This document shows positions 1-12,802 of a stretch of 64,000 nt of DNA, piece after piece; position 1 is the first letter of the stretch, and each line of letters opens with the position of its first letter. This stretch comes from Henricia sp. BOLD:AAB3569 (taxonomy: Eukaryota > Echinodermata > Asteroidea > Spinulosida > Echinasteridae). Under the pieces are notes generated by a model, which made no database searches, was not told where the DNA came from, and saw only the letters and a list, made by a program, of their open reading frames with translations. The translations under genes were made by a program, and so were the position numbers. The stretch covers positions 81,362 to 145,361 of the forward strand of contig JBBELK010001472.1 in assembly GCA_037783545.1 (NCBI GenBank). Direction: 5' to 3'.

Positions 1-297
1 AATATAGAGAGTTTAGGGCATGCAAAATTTGAAGTTCGTCGGAACATTTTTCGACCTCCAAATTTGCCGACGTTTGGACCACACTTTGACCAAATTGCCG
101 AGCCAAACTGCGGTGCGTTAACGACAGTCCGAATGACTGAGCATGCGCACAACTCAGGAGTACCCCAAAGAGGTGTGTACAGACAGCCACGGTTTGCGTG
201 AGAGCAGTAGTGAAGCCTCAACCCAGTTTTTTCTAAACTTTGAAATTTCTCTGCCATTTCCCGGCGAAAGTCTGTCAATTTTTTATGACAAGTGCGC

Positions 298-594
298 AAT
301 ATAGAGAGTTTAGGGCATGCAAAATTTGAAGTTCGTCGGAACATTTTTCGACCTCCAAATTTGCCGACGTTTGGACCACACTTTGACCAAATTGCCGAGC
401 CAAACTGCGGTGCGTTAACGACAGTCCGAATGACTGAGCATGCGCACAACTCAGGAGTACCCCAAAGAGGTGTGTACAGACAGCCACGGTTTGCGTGAGA
501 GCAGTCAGTAAGCCTCAACCCAGTTTTTTCTAAACTTTGAAATTTCTCTGCCATTTCCCGGCGAAAGTCTGTCAATTTTTTATGACAAGTGCGC
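298..594. repeat. Reference monomer (297 bp) of the satellite
   Basis: Chosen as a near-consensus copy (one deviation is 'cagtaagcc' for 'caggaagcc'). Hand count gives about 138 G+C of 297. Visible small structures, in monomer coordinates: imperfect inverted repeat CCGACGTTTGG (67-77) and CCAAACTGCGG (103-113), matching at 9 of 11 positions around a 25-nt loop; an 8-bp palindrome CGTTAACG near 116-123; inverted repeat CTGAG/CTCAG with an 11-nt loop near 137-157; GCATGC twice; and two T6 tracts near 227-232 and 279-284 that are the main sites of length change. Only one TTTAGGG occurs per monomer, so this is not telomeric repeat. I see no half-monomer similarity that would suggest an ancestral dimer. 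No promoter, tRNA-type box or splice signal is convincing. Confidence 0.95.
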
Positions 595-3567
595 AATATA
601 GAGAGTTTAGGGCATGCAAAATTTGAAGTTCGTCGGAACATTTTTCGACCTCCAAATTTGCCGACGTTTGGACCACACTTTGACCATATTGCCGAGCCAA
701 ACTGCGGTGCGTTAACGACAGTCCGAATGACTGAGCATGCGCACAACTCAGGAGTACCCCAAAGAGGTGTGTACAGACAGCCACGGTTTGCGTGAGAGCA
801 GTCAGGAAGCCTCAACCCAGTTTTTTCTAAACTTTGAAATTTCTCTGCCATTTCCCGGCGAAAGTCTGTCAATTTTTTATGACAAGTGCGCAATATAGAG
901 AGTTTAGGGCATGCAAAATTTGAAGTTCGTCGGAACATTTTTCGACCTCCAAATTTGCCGACGTTTGGACCACACTTTGACCAAATTGCCGAGCCAAACT
1001 GCGGTGCGTTAACGACAGTCCGAATGACTGAGCATGCGCACAACTCAGGAGTACCCCAAAGAGGTGTGTACAGACAGCCACGGTTTGCGTGAGAGCAGTC
1101 AGGAAGCCTCAACCCAGTTTTTTCTAAACCTTGAAATTTCTCTGCCATTTCCCGGCGAAAGTCTGTCAATTTTTTATGACAAGTGCGCAATATAGAGAGT
1201 TTAGGGCATGCAAAATTTGAAGTTCGTCGGAACATTTTTCGACCTCCAAATTTGCCGACGTTTGGACCACACTTTGACCAAATTGCCGAGCCAAACTGCG
1301 GTGCGTTAACGACAGTCCGAATGACTGAGCATGCGCACAACTCAGGAGTACCCCAAAGAGGTGTGTACAGACAGCCACGGTTTGCGTGAGAGCAGTCAGG
1401 AAGCCTCAACCCAGTTTTTTTCTAAACTTTGAAATTTCTCTGCCATTTCCCGGCGAAAGTCTGTCAATTTTTTATGACAAGTGCGCAATATAGAGAGTTT
1501 AGGGCATGCAAAATTTGAAGTTCGTCGGAACATTTTTCGACCTCCAAATTTGCCGACGTTTGGACCACACTTTGACCAAATTGCCGAGCCAAACTGCGGT
1601 GCGTTAACGACAGTCCGAATGACTGAGCATGCGCACAACTCAGGAGTACCCCAAAGAGGTGTGTACAGACAGCCACGGTTTGCGTGAGAGCAGTCAGGAA
1701 GCCTCAACCCAGTTTTTTTCTAAGCTTTGAAATTTCTCTGCTATTTCCCGGCGAAAGTCTGTCAATTTTTTATGACAAGTGCGCAATATAGAGAGTTTAG
1801 GGCATGCAAAATTTGAAGTTCGTCGGAACATTTTTCGACCTCCAAATTTGCCGACGTTTGGACCACACTTTGACCAAATTGCCGAGCCAAACTGCGGTGC
1901 GTTAACGACAGTCCGAATGACTGAGCATGCGCACAACTCAGGAGTACCCCAAAGAGGTGTGTACAGACAGCCACGGTTTGCGTGAGAGCAGTCAGTAAGC
2001 CTCAACCCAGTTTTTTTCTAAACTTTGAAATTTCTCTGCCATTTCCCGGCGAAAGTCTGTCAATTTTTTATGACAAGTGCGCAATATAGAGAGTTTAGGG
2101 CATGCAAAATTTGAAGTTCGTCGGAACATTTTTCGACCTCCAAATTTGCCGACGTTTGGACCACACTTTGACCAAATTGTCGAGCCAAACTGCGGTGCGT
2201 TAACGACAGTCCGAATGACTGAGCATGCGCACAACTCAGGAGTACCCCAAAGAGGTGTGTACAGACAGCCACGGTTTGCGTGAGAGCAGTCAGGAAGCCT
2301 CAACCCAGTTTTTTCTAAACTTTGAAATTTCTCTGCCATTTCCCGGCGAAAGTCTGTCAATTTTTTATGACAAGTGCGCAATATAGAGAGTTTAGGGCAT
2401 GCAAAACTTGAAGTTCGTCGGAACATTTTTCGACCTCCAAATTTGCCGACGTTAGGACCACACTTTGACCAAATTGCCGAGCCAAACTGCGGTGCGTTAA
2501 CGACAGTCCGAATGACTGAGCATGCGCACAACTCAGGAGTACCCCAAAGAGGTGTGTACAGACAGCCACGGTTTGCGTGAGAGCAGTCAGGAAGCCTCAA
2601 CCCAGTTTCTTCTAAACTTTGAAATTTCTCTGCCATTTCCCGGCGAAAGTCTGTCAATTTTTTATGACAAGTGCGCAATATAGAGAGTTTAGGGCATGCA
2701 AAATTTAAAGTTCGTCGGAACATTTTTCGACCTCCAAATTTGCCGACGTTTGGACCACACTTTGACCAAATTGCCGAGCCAAACTGCGGTGCGTTAACGA
2801 CAGTCCGAATGACTGAGCATGCGCACAACTCAGGAGTACCCCAAAGAGGTGTGTACAGACAGCCACGGTTTGCGTGAGAGCAGTCAGGAAGCCTCAACCC
2901 AGTTTTTTCTAAACTTTGAAATTTCTCTGCCATTTCCCGGCGAAAGTCTGTCAATTTTTTATGACAAGTGCGCAATATAGAGAGTTTAGGGCATGCAAAA
3001 TTTGAAGTTCGTCGGAACATTTTTCGACCTCCAAATTTGCCGACGTTTGGACCACACTTTGACCATATTGCCGAGCCAAACTGCGGTGCGTTAACGACAG
3101 TCCGAATGACTGAGCATGCGCACAACTCAGGAGTACCCCAAAGAGGTGTGTACAGACAGCCACGGTTTGCGTGAGAGCAGTCAGGAAGCCTCAACCCAGT
3201 TTTTTCTAAACTTTGAAATTTATCTGCCATTTCCCGGCGAAAGTCTGTCAATTTTTTATGACAAGTGCGCAATATAGAGAGTTTAGGGCATGCAAAATTT
3301 GAAGTTCGTCGGAACATATTTCGACCTCCAAATTTGCCGACGTTTGGACCACACTTTGACCATATTGCCGAGCCAAACTGCGGTGCTTTAACGACAGTCC
3401 GAATGACTGAGCATGCGCACAACTCAGGAGTACCCCAAAGAGGTGTGTACAGACAGCCACGGTTTGCGTGAGAGCAGTCAGGAAGCCTCAACCCAGTTTT
3501 TTCTAAACTTTGAAATTTATCTGCCATTTCCCGGCGAAAGTCTGTCAATTTTTTATGACAAGTGCGC

Positions 3568-4162
3568 AATATAGAGAGTTTAGGGCATGCAAAATTTGAA
3601 GTTCGTCGGAACATATTTCGACCTCCAAATTTGCCGACGTTTGGACCACACTTTGACCAAATTGCCGAGCCAAACTGCGGTGCGTTAACGACAGTCCGAA
3701 TGACTGAGCATGCGCACAACTCAGGAGTACCCCAAAGAGGTGTGTACAGACAGCCACGGTTTGCGTGAGAGCAGTCAGGAAGCCTCAACCCCAGTTTTTT
3801 CTAAACTTTGAAATTTCTCTGCCATTTCCCGGCGAAAGTCTGTCAATTTTTTATGACAAGTGCGCAATATAGAGAGTTTAGGGCATGCAAAATTTGAAGT
3901 TCGTCGGAACATTTTTCGACCTCCAAATTTGCCGACGTTCTGACCACACTTTGACCAAATTGCCGAGCCAAACTGCGGTGCGTTAACGACAGTCCGAATG
4001 ACTGAGCATGCGCACAACTCAGGAGTACCCCAAAGAGGTGTGTACAGACAGCCACGGTTTGCGTGAGAGCAGTCAGGAAGCCTCAACCCAGTTTTTTCTA
4101 AACTTTGAAATTTCTCTGCCATTTCCCGGCGAAAGTCTGTCAATTTTTCATGACAAGTGCGC
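3568..4162. repeat. Zone A marker dimer, copy 1 ('atatttcg' monomer + 'ccccag/gttc' monomer)
   Basis: Two adjacent monomers with a distinctive combination. The first has 'aacatatttcgacc' in place of 'aacatttttcgacc', preceded by 'aatttatctg', and ends with an extra C ('caaccccag'). The second has 'gacgttc' in place of 'gacgttt'. The same pair recurs at 10,721-11,315, 12,208-12,802 and 14,586-15,180, each time with an adjacent 'ccatattg' monomer. Copy 1 differs slightly in the second monomer ('gttctgacc' against 'gttcggacc' in the others). The four copies show that blocks larger than one monomer were amplified and dispersed within zone A. Confidence 0.85.
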
Positions 4163-5351
4163 AATATAGAGAGTTTAGGGCATGCAAAATTTGAAGTTCG
4201 TCGGAACATTTTTCGACCTCCAAATTTGCCGACGTTTGGACCACACTTTGACCATATTGCCGAGCCAAACTGCGGTGCGTTAACGACAGTCCGAATGACT
4301 GAGCATGCGCACAACTCAGGAGTACCCCAAAGAGGTGTGTACAGACAGCCACGGTTTGCGTGAGAGCAGTCAGGAAGCCTCAACCCAGTTTTTTCTAAAC
4401 TTTGAAATTTATCTGCCATTTCCCGGCGAAAGTCTGTCAATTTTTTATGACAAGTGCGCAATATAGAGAGTTTAGGGCATGCAAAATTTGAAGTTCGTCG
4501 GAACATATTTCGACCTCCAAATTTGCCGACGTTTGGACCACACTTTGACCAAATTGCCGAGCCAAACTGCGGTGCGTTAACGACAGTCCGAATGACTGAG
4601 CATGCGCACAACTCAGGAGTACCCCAAAGAGGTGTGTACAGACAGCCACGGTTTGCGTGAGAGCAGTCAGGTAGCCTCAACCCAGTTTTTTCTAAACTTT
4701 GAAATTTATCTGCCATTTCCCGGCGAAAGTCTGTCAATTTTTTTATGACAAGTGCGCAATATAGAGAGTTTAGGGCATGCAAAATTTGAAGTTCGTCGGA
4801 ACATTTTTCGACCTCCAAATTTGCCGACGTTTGGACCACACTTTGACCAAATTGCCGAGCCAAACTGCGGTGCGTTAACGACAGTCCGAATGACTGAGCA
4901 TGCGCACAACTCAGGAGTACCCCAAAGAGGTGTGTACAGACAGCCACGGTTTGCGTGAGAGCAGTCAGGAAGCCTCAACCCAGTTTTTTCTAAACTTTGA
5001 AATTTCTCTGCCATTTCCCGGCGAAAGTCTGTCAATTTTTTATGACAAGTGCGCAATATAGAGAGTTTAGGGCATGCAAAATTTGAAGTTCGTCGGAACA
5101 TTTTTCGACCTCCAAATTTGCCGACGTTTGGACCACACTTTGACCATATTGCCGAGCCAAACTGCGGTGCGTTAACGACAGTCCGAATGACTGAGCATGC
5201 GCACAACTCAGGAGTACCCCAAAGAGGTGTGTACAGACAGCCACGGTTTGCGTGAGAGCAGTCAGGAAGCCTCAACCCAGTTTTTTCTAAACTTTGAAAT
5301 TTCCCTGCCATTTCCCGGCGAAAGTCTGTCAATTTTTTATGACAAGTGTGC

Positions 5352-8300
5352 AATATAGAGAGTTTAGGGCATGCAAAATTTGAAGTTCGTCGGAACATTT
5401 TTCGACCTCCAAATTTGCCGACGTTTGGACCACACTTTGACCAAATTGTCGAGCCAAACTGCGGTGCGTTAACGACAGTCCGAATGACTGAGCATGCGCA
5501 CAACTCAGGAGTACCCCAAATAGGTGTGTACAGACAGCCACGGTTTGCGTGAGGTGAGAGCAGTCAGGAAACCTCAACCCAATTTTTTCTAAACTTTGAA
5601 ATTTCTCTGCCATTTCCCGGCGAAAGTCTGTCAATTTTTTATGACAAGTGCGCAATATAGAGAGTTTAGGGCATGCAAAATTTGAAGTTCGTCGGAACAT
5701 TTTTCGACCTCCAAATTTGCCGACGTTTGGACCACACTTTGACCAAATTGCCGAGCCAAACTGCGGTGCGTTAACGACAGTCCGAATGACTGAGCATGCG
5801 CACAACTCAGGAGTACCCCAAAGAGGTGTGTACAGACAGCCACGGTTTGCGTGAGAGCAGTCAGGAAGCCTCAACCCAGTTTTTTCTAAACTTTGAAATT
5901 TCTCTGCCATTTCCCGGCGAAAGTCTGTCAATTTTTTATGACAAGTGCGCAATATAGAGAGTTTAGGGCATGCAAAATTTGAAGTTCGTCGGAACATTTT
6001 TCGACCTCCAAATTTGCCGACGTTTGGACCACACTTTGACCATATTGCCGAGCCAAACTGCGGTGCGTTAACGACAGTCCGAATGACTGAGCATGCGCAC
6101 AACTCAGGAGTACCCCAAAGAGGTGTGTACAGACAGCCACGGTTTGCGTGAGAGCAGTCAGGAAGCCTCAACCCAGTTTTTTCTAAACTTTGAAATTTCT
6201 CTGCCATTTCCCGGCGAAAGTCTGTCAATTTTTTATGACAAGTGCGCAATATAGAGAGTTTAGGGCATGCAAAATTTGAAGTTCGTCGGAACATTTTTCG
6301 ACCTCCAAATTTGCCGACGTTTGGACCACACTTTGACCAAATTGCCGAGCCAAACTGCGGTGCGTTAACGACAGTCCGAATGACTGAGCATGCGCACAAC
6401 TCAGGAGTACCCCAAAGAGGTGTGTACAGACAGCCACGGTTTGCGTGAGAGCAGTCAGGAAGCCTCAACCCAGTTTTTTCTAAACTTTGAAATTTCTCTG
6501 CCATTTCCTGGCGAAAGTCTGTCAATTTTTTATGACAAGTGCGCAATATAGAGAGTTTAGGGCATGCAAAATTTGAAGTTCGTCGGAACATTTTTCGACC
6601 TCCAAATTTGCCGACGTTTGGACCACACTTTGACCAAATTGCCGAGCCAAACTGCGGTGCGTTAACGACAGTCCGAATGACTGAGCATGCGCACAACTCA
6701 GGAGTACCCCAAAGAGGTGTGTACAGACAGCCACTGTTTGCGTGAGAGCAGTCAGGAAGCCTCAACCCAGTTTTTTTCTAAACTTTGAAATTTCTCTGCC
6801 ATTTCCCGGCGAAAGTCTGTCAATTTTTTATGACAAGTGCGCAATATAGAGAGTTTAGGGCATGCAAAATTTGAAGTTCGTCGGAACATTTTTCGACCTC
6901 CAAATTTGCCGACGTTTGGACCACACTTTGACCAAATTGTCGAGCCAAACTGCGGTGCGTTAACGACAGTCCGAATGACTGAGCATGCGCACAACTCAGG
7001 AGTACCCCAAAGAGGTGTGTACAGACAGCCACGGTTTGCGTGAGGTGAGAGCAGTCAGGAAGACTCAACCCAGTTTTTTCTAAACTTTGAAATTTCTCTG
7101 CCATTTCCCGGCGAAAGTCTGTCAATTTTTTATGACAAGTGCGCAATATAGAGAGTTTAGGGCATGCAAAATTTGAAGTTCGTCGGAACATTTTTCGACC
7201 TCCAAATTTGCCGACGTTTGGACCACACTTTGACCAAATTGCCGAGCCAAACTGCGGTGCGTTAACGACAGTCCGAATGACTGAGCATGCGCACAACTCA
7301 GGAGTACCCCAAAGAGGTGTGTACAGACAGCCACGGTTTGCGTGAGAGCAGTCAGGAAGCCTCAACCCAGTTTTTTTCTAAACTTTGAAATTTCTCTGCC
7401 ATTTCCCGGCGAAAGTCTGTCAATTGTTTATGACAAGTGCGCAATATAGAGAGTTTAGGGCATGCAAAATTTGAAGTTCGTCGGAACATTTTTCGACCTC
7501 CAAATTTGCCGACGTTTGGACCACACTTTGACCAAATTGCCGAGCCAAACTGCGGTGCGTTAACGACAGTCCGAATGACTGAGCATGCGCACAACTCAGG
7601 AGTACCCCAAAGAGGTGTGTACAGACAGCCACGGTTTGCGTGAGAGCAGTCAGGAAGCCTCAACCCAGTTTTTTCTAAACTTTGAAATTTCTCTGCCATT
7701 TCCCGGCGAAAGTCTGTCAATTTTTTATGACAAGTGCGCAATATAGAGAGTTTAGGGCATGCAAAATTTGAAGTTCGTCGGAACATTTTTCGACCTCCAA
7801 ATTTGCCGACGTTTGGACCACACTTTGACCAAATTGCCGAGCCAAACTGCGGTGCGTTAACGACAGTCCGAATGACTGAGCATGCGCACAACTCAGGAGT
7901 ACCCCAAAGAGGTGTGTACAGACAGCCACGGTTTGCGTGAGAGCAGTCAGGAAGCCTCAACCCAGTTTTTTCTAAACTTTGAAATTTCTCTGCCATTTCC
8001 CGGCGAAAGTCTGTCAATTTTTTATGACAAGTGCGCAATATAGAGAGTTTAGGGCATGCAAAATTTGAAGTTCGTCGGAACATTTTTCGACCTCCAAATT
8101 TGCCGACGTTTGGACCACACTTTGACCAAATTGTCGAGCCAAACTGCGGTGCGTTAACGACAGTCCGAATGACTGAGCATGCGCACAACTCAGGAGTACC
8201 CCAAAGAGGTGTGTACAGACAGCCACGGTTTGCGTGAGGTGAGAGCAGTCAGGAAGCCTCAACCCAGTTTTTTCTAAACTTTGAAATTTCTCTGCCATTT

Positions 8301-9533
8301 CCCGGCGAAAGTCTGTCAATTTTTTATGACAAGTGCGCAATATAGAGAGTTTAGGGCATGCAAAATTTGAAGTTCGTCGGAACATTTTTCGACCTCCAAA
8401 TTTGCCGACGTTTGGACCACACTTTGACCAAATTGCCGAGCCAAACTGCGGTGCGTTAACGACAGTCCGAATGACTGAGCATGCGCACAACTCAGGAGTA
8501 CCCCAAAGAGGTGTGTACAGACAGCCACGGTTTGCGTGAGAGCAGTCAGGAAGCCTCAACCCATTTTTTTTCTAAACTTTGAAATTTCTCTGCCATTTCC
8601 CGGCGAAAGTCTGTCAATTGTTTATGACAAGTGCGCAATATAGAGAGTTTAGGGCATGCAAAATTTGAAGTTCGTCGGAACATTTTTCGACCTCCAAATT
8701 TGCCGACGTTTGGACCACACTTTGACCAAATTGCCGAGCCAAACTGCGGTGCGTTAACGACAGTCCGAATGACTGAGCATGCGCACAACTCAGGAGTACC
8801 CCAAAGAGGTGTGTACAGACAGCCACGGTTTGCGTGAGAGCAGTCAGGAAGCCTCAACCCAGTTTTTTCTAAACTTTGAAATTTCTCTGCCATTTCCCGG
8901 CGAAAGTCTGTCAATTTTTTATGACAAGTGCGCAATATAGAGAGTTTAGGGCATGCGAAATTTGAAGTTCGTCGGAACATTTTTCGACCTCCAAATTTGC
9001 CGACGTTTGGACCACACTTTGACCAAATTGTCGAGCCAAACTGCGGTGCGTTAACGACAGTCCGAATGACTGAGCATGCGCACAACTCAGGAGTACCCCA
9101 AAGAGGTGTGTACAGACAGCCACGGTTTGCGTGAGGTGAGAGCAGTCAGGAAGCCTCAACCCAGTTTTTTCTAAACTTTGAAATTTCTCTGCCATTTCCC
9201 GGCGAAAGTCTGTCAATTTTTTATGACAAGTGCGCAATATAGAGAGTTTAGGGCATGCAAAATTTGAAGTTCGTCGGAACATTTTTCGACCTCTAAATTT
9301 GCCGACGTTTGGACCACACTTTGACCAAATTGCCGAGCCAAACTGCGGTGCGTTAACGACAGTCCGAATGACTGAGCATGCGCACAACTCAGGAGTACCC
9401 CAAAGAGGTGTGTACAGACAGCCACGGTTTGCGTGAGAGCAGTCAGGAAGCCTCAACCCAGTTTTTTTCTAAACTTTGAAATTTCTCTGCCATTTCCGGG
9501 CGAAAGTCTGTCAATTTTTTATGACAAGTGCGC
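5352..9533. repeat. Zone A block carrying a 5-bp duplication (GTGAG)
   Basis: Four monomers here (starting at 5,352, 6,843, 8,037 and 8,934) read 'gcgtgaggtgagagcag' instead of 'gcgtgagagcag'. This is a tandem duplication of GTGAG that makes them 302 bp long. Each also carries 'attgtcgag' for 'attgccgag'. Between them lie monomers with 'aattgttta' or a 7- or 8-T tract. The marked monomers are spaced 5, 4 and 3 monomers apart, as expected from unequal exchange that changes unit length by one monomer each time. The 'attgtcgag' change alone, without GTGAG, also occurs in the monomer at 2,083, which may show the order of the two mutations. Confidence 0.85.
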
Positions 9534-10720
9534 AATATAGAGAGTTTAGGGCATGCAAAATTTGAAGTTCGTCGGAACATTTTTCGACCTCCAAATTTGC
9601 CGACGTTTGGACCACACTTTGACCAAATTGCCGAGCCAAACTTCGGTGCGTTAACGACAGTCCGAATGACTGAGATGCGCACCACTCAGGAGTACCCCAA
9701 AGAGGTGTGTACAGACAGCCACGGTTTGCGTGAGAGCAGTCAGGAAGCCTCAACCCAGTTTTTTCTAAACTTTGAAATTTCTCTGCCATTTCCCGGCGAA
9801 AGTCTGTCAATTTTTTATGACAAGTGCGCAATATAGAGAGTTTAGGGCATGCAAAATTTGAAGTTCGTCGGAACATTTTTCGACCTCCAAATTTGCCGAC
9901 GTTTGGACCACACTTTGACCAAATTGCCGAGCCAAACTGCGGTGCGTTAACGACAGTCCGAATGACTGAGCATGCGCACAACTCAGGAGTACCCCAAAGA
10001 GGTGTGTACAGACAGCCACGGTTTGCGTGAGAGCAGTCAGGAAGCCTCAACCCAGTTTTTTCTAAACTTTGAAATTTCTCTGCCATTTCCCGGCGAAAGT
10101 CTGTCAATTTTTTATGACAAGTGCGCAATATAGAGAGTTTAGGGCATGCAAAATTTGAAGTTCGTCGGAACATTTTTCGACCTCCAAATTTGCCGACGTT
10201 TGGACCACACTTTGACCATATTGCCGAGCCAAACTGCGGTGCGTTAACGACAGTCCGAATGACTGAGCATGCGCACAACTCAGGAGTACCCCAAAGAGGT
10301 GTGTACAGACAGCCACGGTTTGCGTGAGAGCAGTCAGGAAGCCTCAACCCAATTTTTTCTAAACTTTGAAATTTCTCTGCCATTTCCCGGCGAAAGTCTG
10401 TCAATTTTTTATGACAAGTGCGCAATATAGAGAGTTTAGGGCATGCAAAATTTGAAGTTCGTCGGAACATTTTTCGACCTCCAAATTTGCCGACGTTTGG
10501 ACCACACTTTGACCATATTGCCGAGCCAAACTGCGGTGCGTTAACGACAGTCCGAATGACTGAGCATGCGCACAACTCAGGAGTACCCCAAAGAGGTGTG
10601 TACAGACAGCCACGGTTTGCGTGAGAGCAGTCAGGAAGCCTCAACCCAGTTTTTTCTAAACTTTGAAATTTATCTGCCATTTCCCGGCGAAAGTCTGTCA
10701 ATTTTTTATGACAAGTGCGC

Positions 10721-11315
10721 AATATAGAGAGTTTAGGGCATGCAAAATTTGAAGTTCGTCGGAACATATTTCGACCTCCAAATTTGCCGACGTTTGGACC
10801 ACACTTTGACCAAATTGCCGAGCCAAACTGCGGTGCGTTAACGACAGTCCGAATGACTGAGCATGCGCACAACTCAGGAGTACCCCAAAGAGGTGTGTAC
10901 AGACAGCCACGGTTTGCGTGAGAGCAGTCAGGAAGCCTCAACCCCAGTTTTTTCTAAACTTTGAAATTTCTCTGCCATTTCCCGGCGAAAGTCTGTCAAT
11001 TTTTTATGACAAGTGCGCAATATAGAGAGTTTAGGGCATGCAAAATTTGAAGTTCGTCGGAACATTTTTCGACCTCCAAATTTGCCGACGTTCGGACCAC
11101 ACTTTGACCAAATTGCCGAGCCAAACTGCGGTGCGTTAACGACAGTCCGAATGACTGAGCATGCGCACAACTCAGGAGTACCCCAAAGAGGTGTGTACAG
11201 ACAGCCACGGTTTGCGTGAGAGCAGTCAGGAAACCTCAACCCAGTTTTTTCTAAACTTTGAAATTTCTCTGCCATTTCCCGGCGAAAGTCTGTCAATTTT
11301 TTATGACAAGTGCGC
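10721..11315. repeat. Zone A marker dimer, copy 2
   Basis: Same diagnostic pair as at 3,568-4,162: 'aatttatctg' and 'aacatatttcg', then 'caaccccag', then 'gacgttcgg' in the next monomer. The following monomer is of the 'ccatattg' type and also has 'gcatgcacaatt'. Copy 2 lies 5 monomers before copy 3, which suggests a local five-monomer amplification. Confidence 0.85.
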
Positions 11316-12207
11316 AATATAGAGAGTTTAGGGCATGCACAATTTGAAGTTCGTCGGAACATTTTTCGACCTCCAAATTTGCCGACGTTTGGACCACACT
11401 TTGACCATATTGCCGAGCCAAACTGCGGTGCGTTAACGACAGTCCGAATGACTGAGCATGCGCACAACTCAGGAGTACCCCAAAGAGGTGTGTACAGACA
11501 GCCACGGTTTGCGTGAGAGCAGTCAGGAAGCCTCAACCCAGTTTTTTCTAAACTTTGAAATTTCTCTGCCATTTCCCGGCGAAAGTCTGTCAATTTTTTA
11601 TGACAAGTGCGCAATATAGAGAGTTTAGGGCATGCAAAATTTGAAGTTCGTCGGAACATTTTTCGACCTCCAAATTTGCCGACGTTTGGACCACACTTTG
11701 ACCAAATTGCCGAGCCAAACTGCGGTGCGTTAACGACAGTCCGAATGACTGAGCATGCGCACAACTCAGGAGTACCCCAAAGAGGTGTGTACAGACAGCC
11801 ACGGTTTGCGTGAGAGCAGTCAGGAAGCCTCAACCCAGTTTTTTCTAAACTTTGAAATTTCTCTGCCATTTCCCGGCGAAAGTCTGTCAATTTTTTATGA
11901 CAAGTGCGCAATATAGAGAGTTTAGGGCATGCAAAATTTGAAGTTCGTCGGAACATTTTTCGACCTCCAAATTTGCCGACGTTTGGACCACACTTTGACC
12001 ATATTGCCGAGCCAAACTGCGGTGCGTTAACGACAGTCCGAATGACTGAGCATGCGCACAACTCAGGAGTACCCCAAAGAGGTGTGTACAGACAGCCACG
12101 GTTTGCGTGAGAGCAGTCAGGAAGCCTCAACCCAGTTTTTTCTAAACTTTGAAATTTATCTGCCATTTCCCGGCGAAAGTCTGTCAATTTTTTTATGACA
12201 AGTGCGC

Positions 12208-12802
12208 AATATAGAGAGTTTAGGGCATGCAAAATTTGAAGTTCGTCGGAACATATTTCGACCTCCAAATTTGCCGACGTTTGGACCACACTTTGACCAA
12301 ATTGCCGAGCCAAACTGCGGTGCGTTAACGACAGTCCGAATGACTGAGCATGCGCACAACTCAGGAGTACCCCAAAGAGGTGTGTACAGACAGCCACGGT
12401 TTGCGTGAGAGCAGTCAGGAAGCCTCAACCCCAGTTTTTTCTAAACTTTGAAATTTCTCTGCCATTTCCCGGCGAAAGTCTGTCAATTTTTTATGACAAG
12501 TGCGCAATATAGAGAGTTTAGGGCATGCAAAATTTGAAGTTCGTCGGAACATTTTTCGACCTCCAAATTTGCCGACGTTCGGACCACACTTTTACCAAAT
12601 TGCCGAGCCAAACTGCGGTGCGTTAACGACAGTCCGAATGACTGAGCATGCGCACAACTCAGGAGTACCCCAAAGAGGTGTGTACAGACAGCCACGGTTT
12701 GCGTGAGAGCAGTCAGGAAGCCTCAACCCAGTTTTTTCTAAACTTTGAAATTTCTCTGCCATTTCCCGGCGAAAGTCTGTCAATTTTTTATGACAAGTGC
12801 GC
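12208..12802. repeat. Zone A marker dimer, copy 3
   Basis: Same diagnostic pair, with a 7-T tract just before the first monomer (a feature shared with copy 4 but not copy 2). The second monomer has a private change, 'cttttaccaaa'. The next copy begins 8 monomers downstream. Confidence 0.85.

Noticed and set aside
298-594. Tandem small-RNA gene (5S rRNA, tRNA or snRNA) with 'agttcgtcgga' as a B-box and T5 as a Pol III terminator
   Set aside because: There is no matching A-box at a proper distance, no cloverleaf or 5S-like fold that I can draw, and the T-runs vary in length freely.
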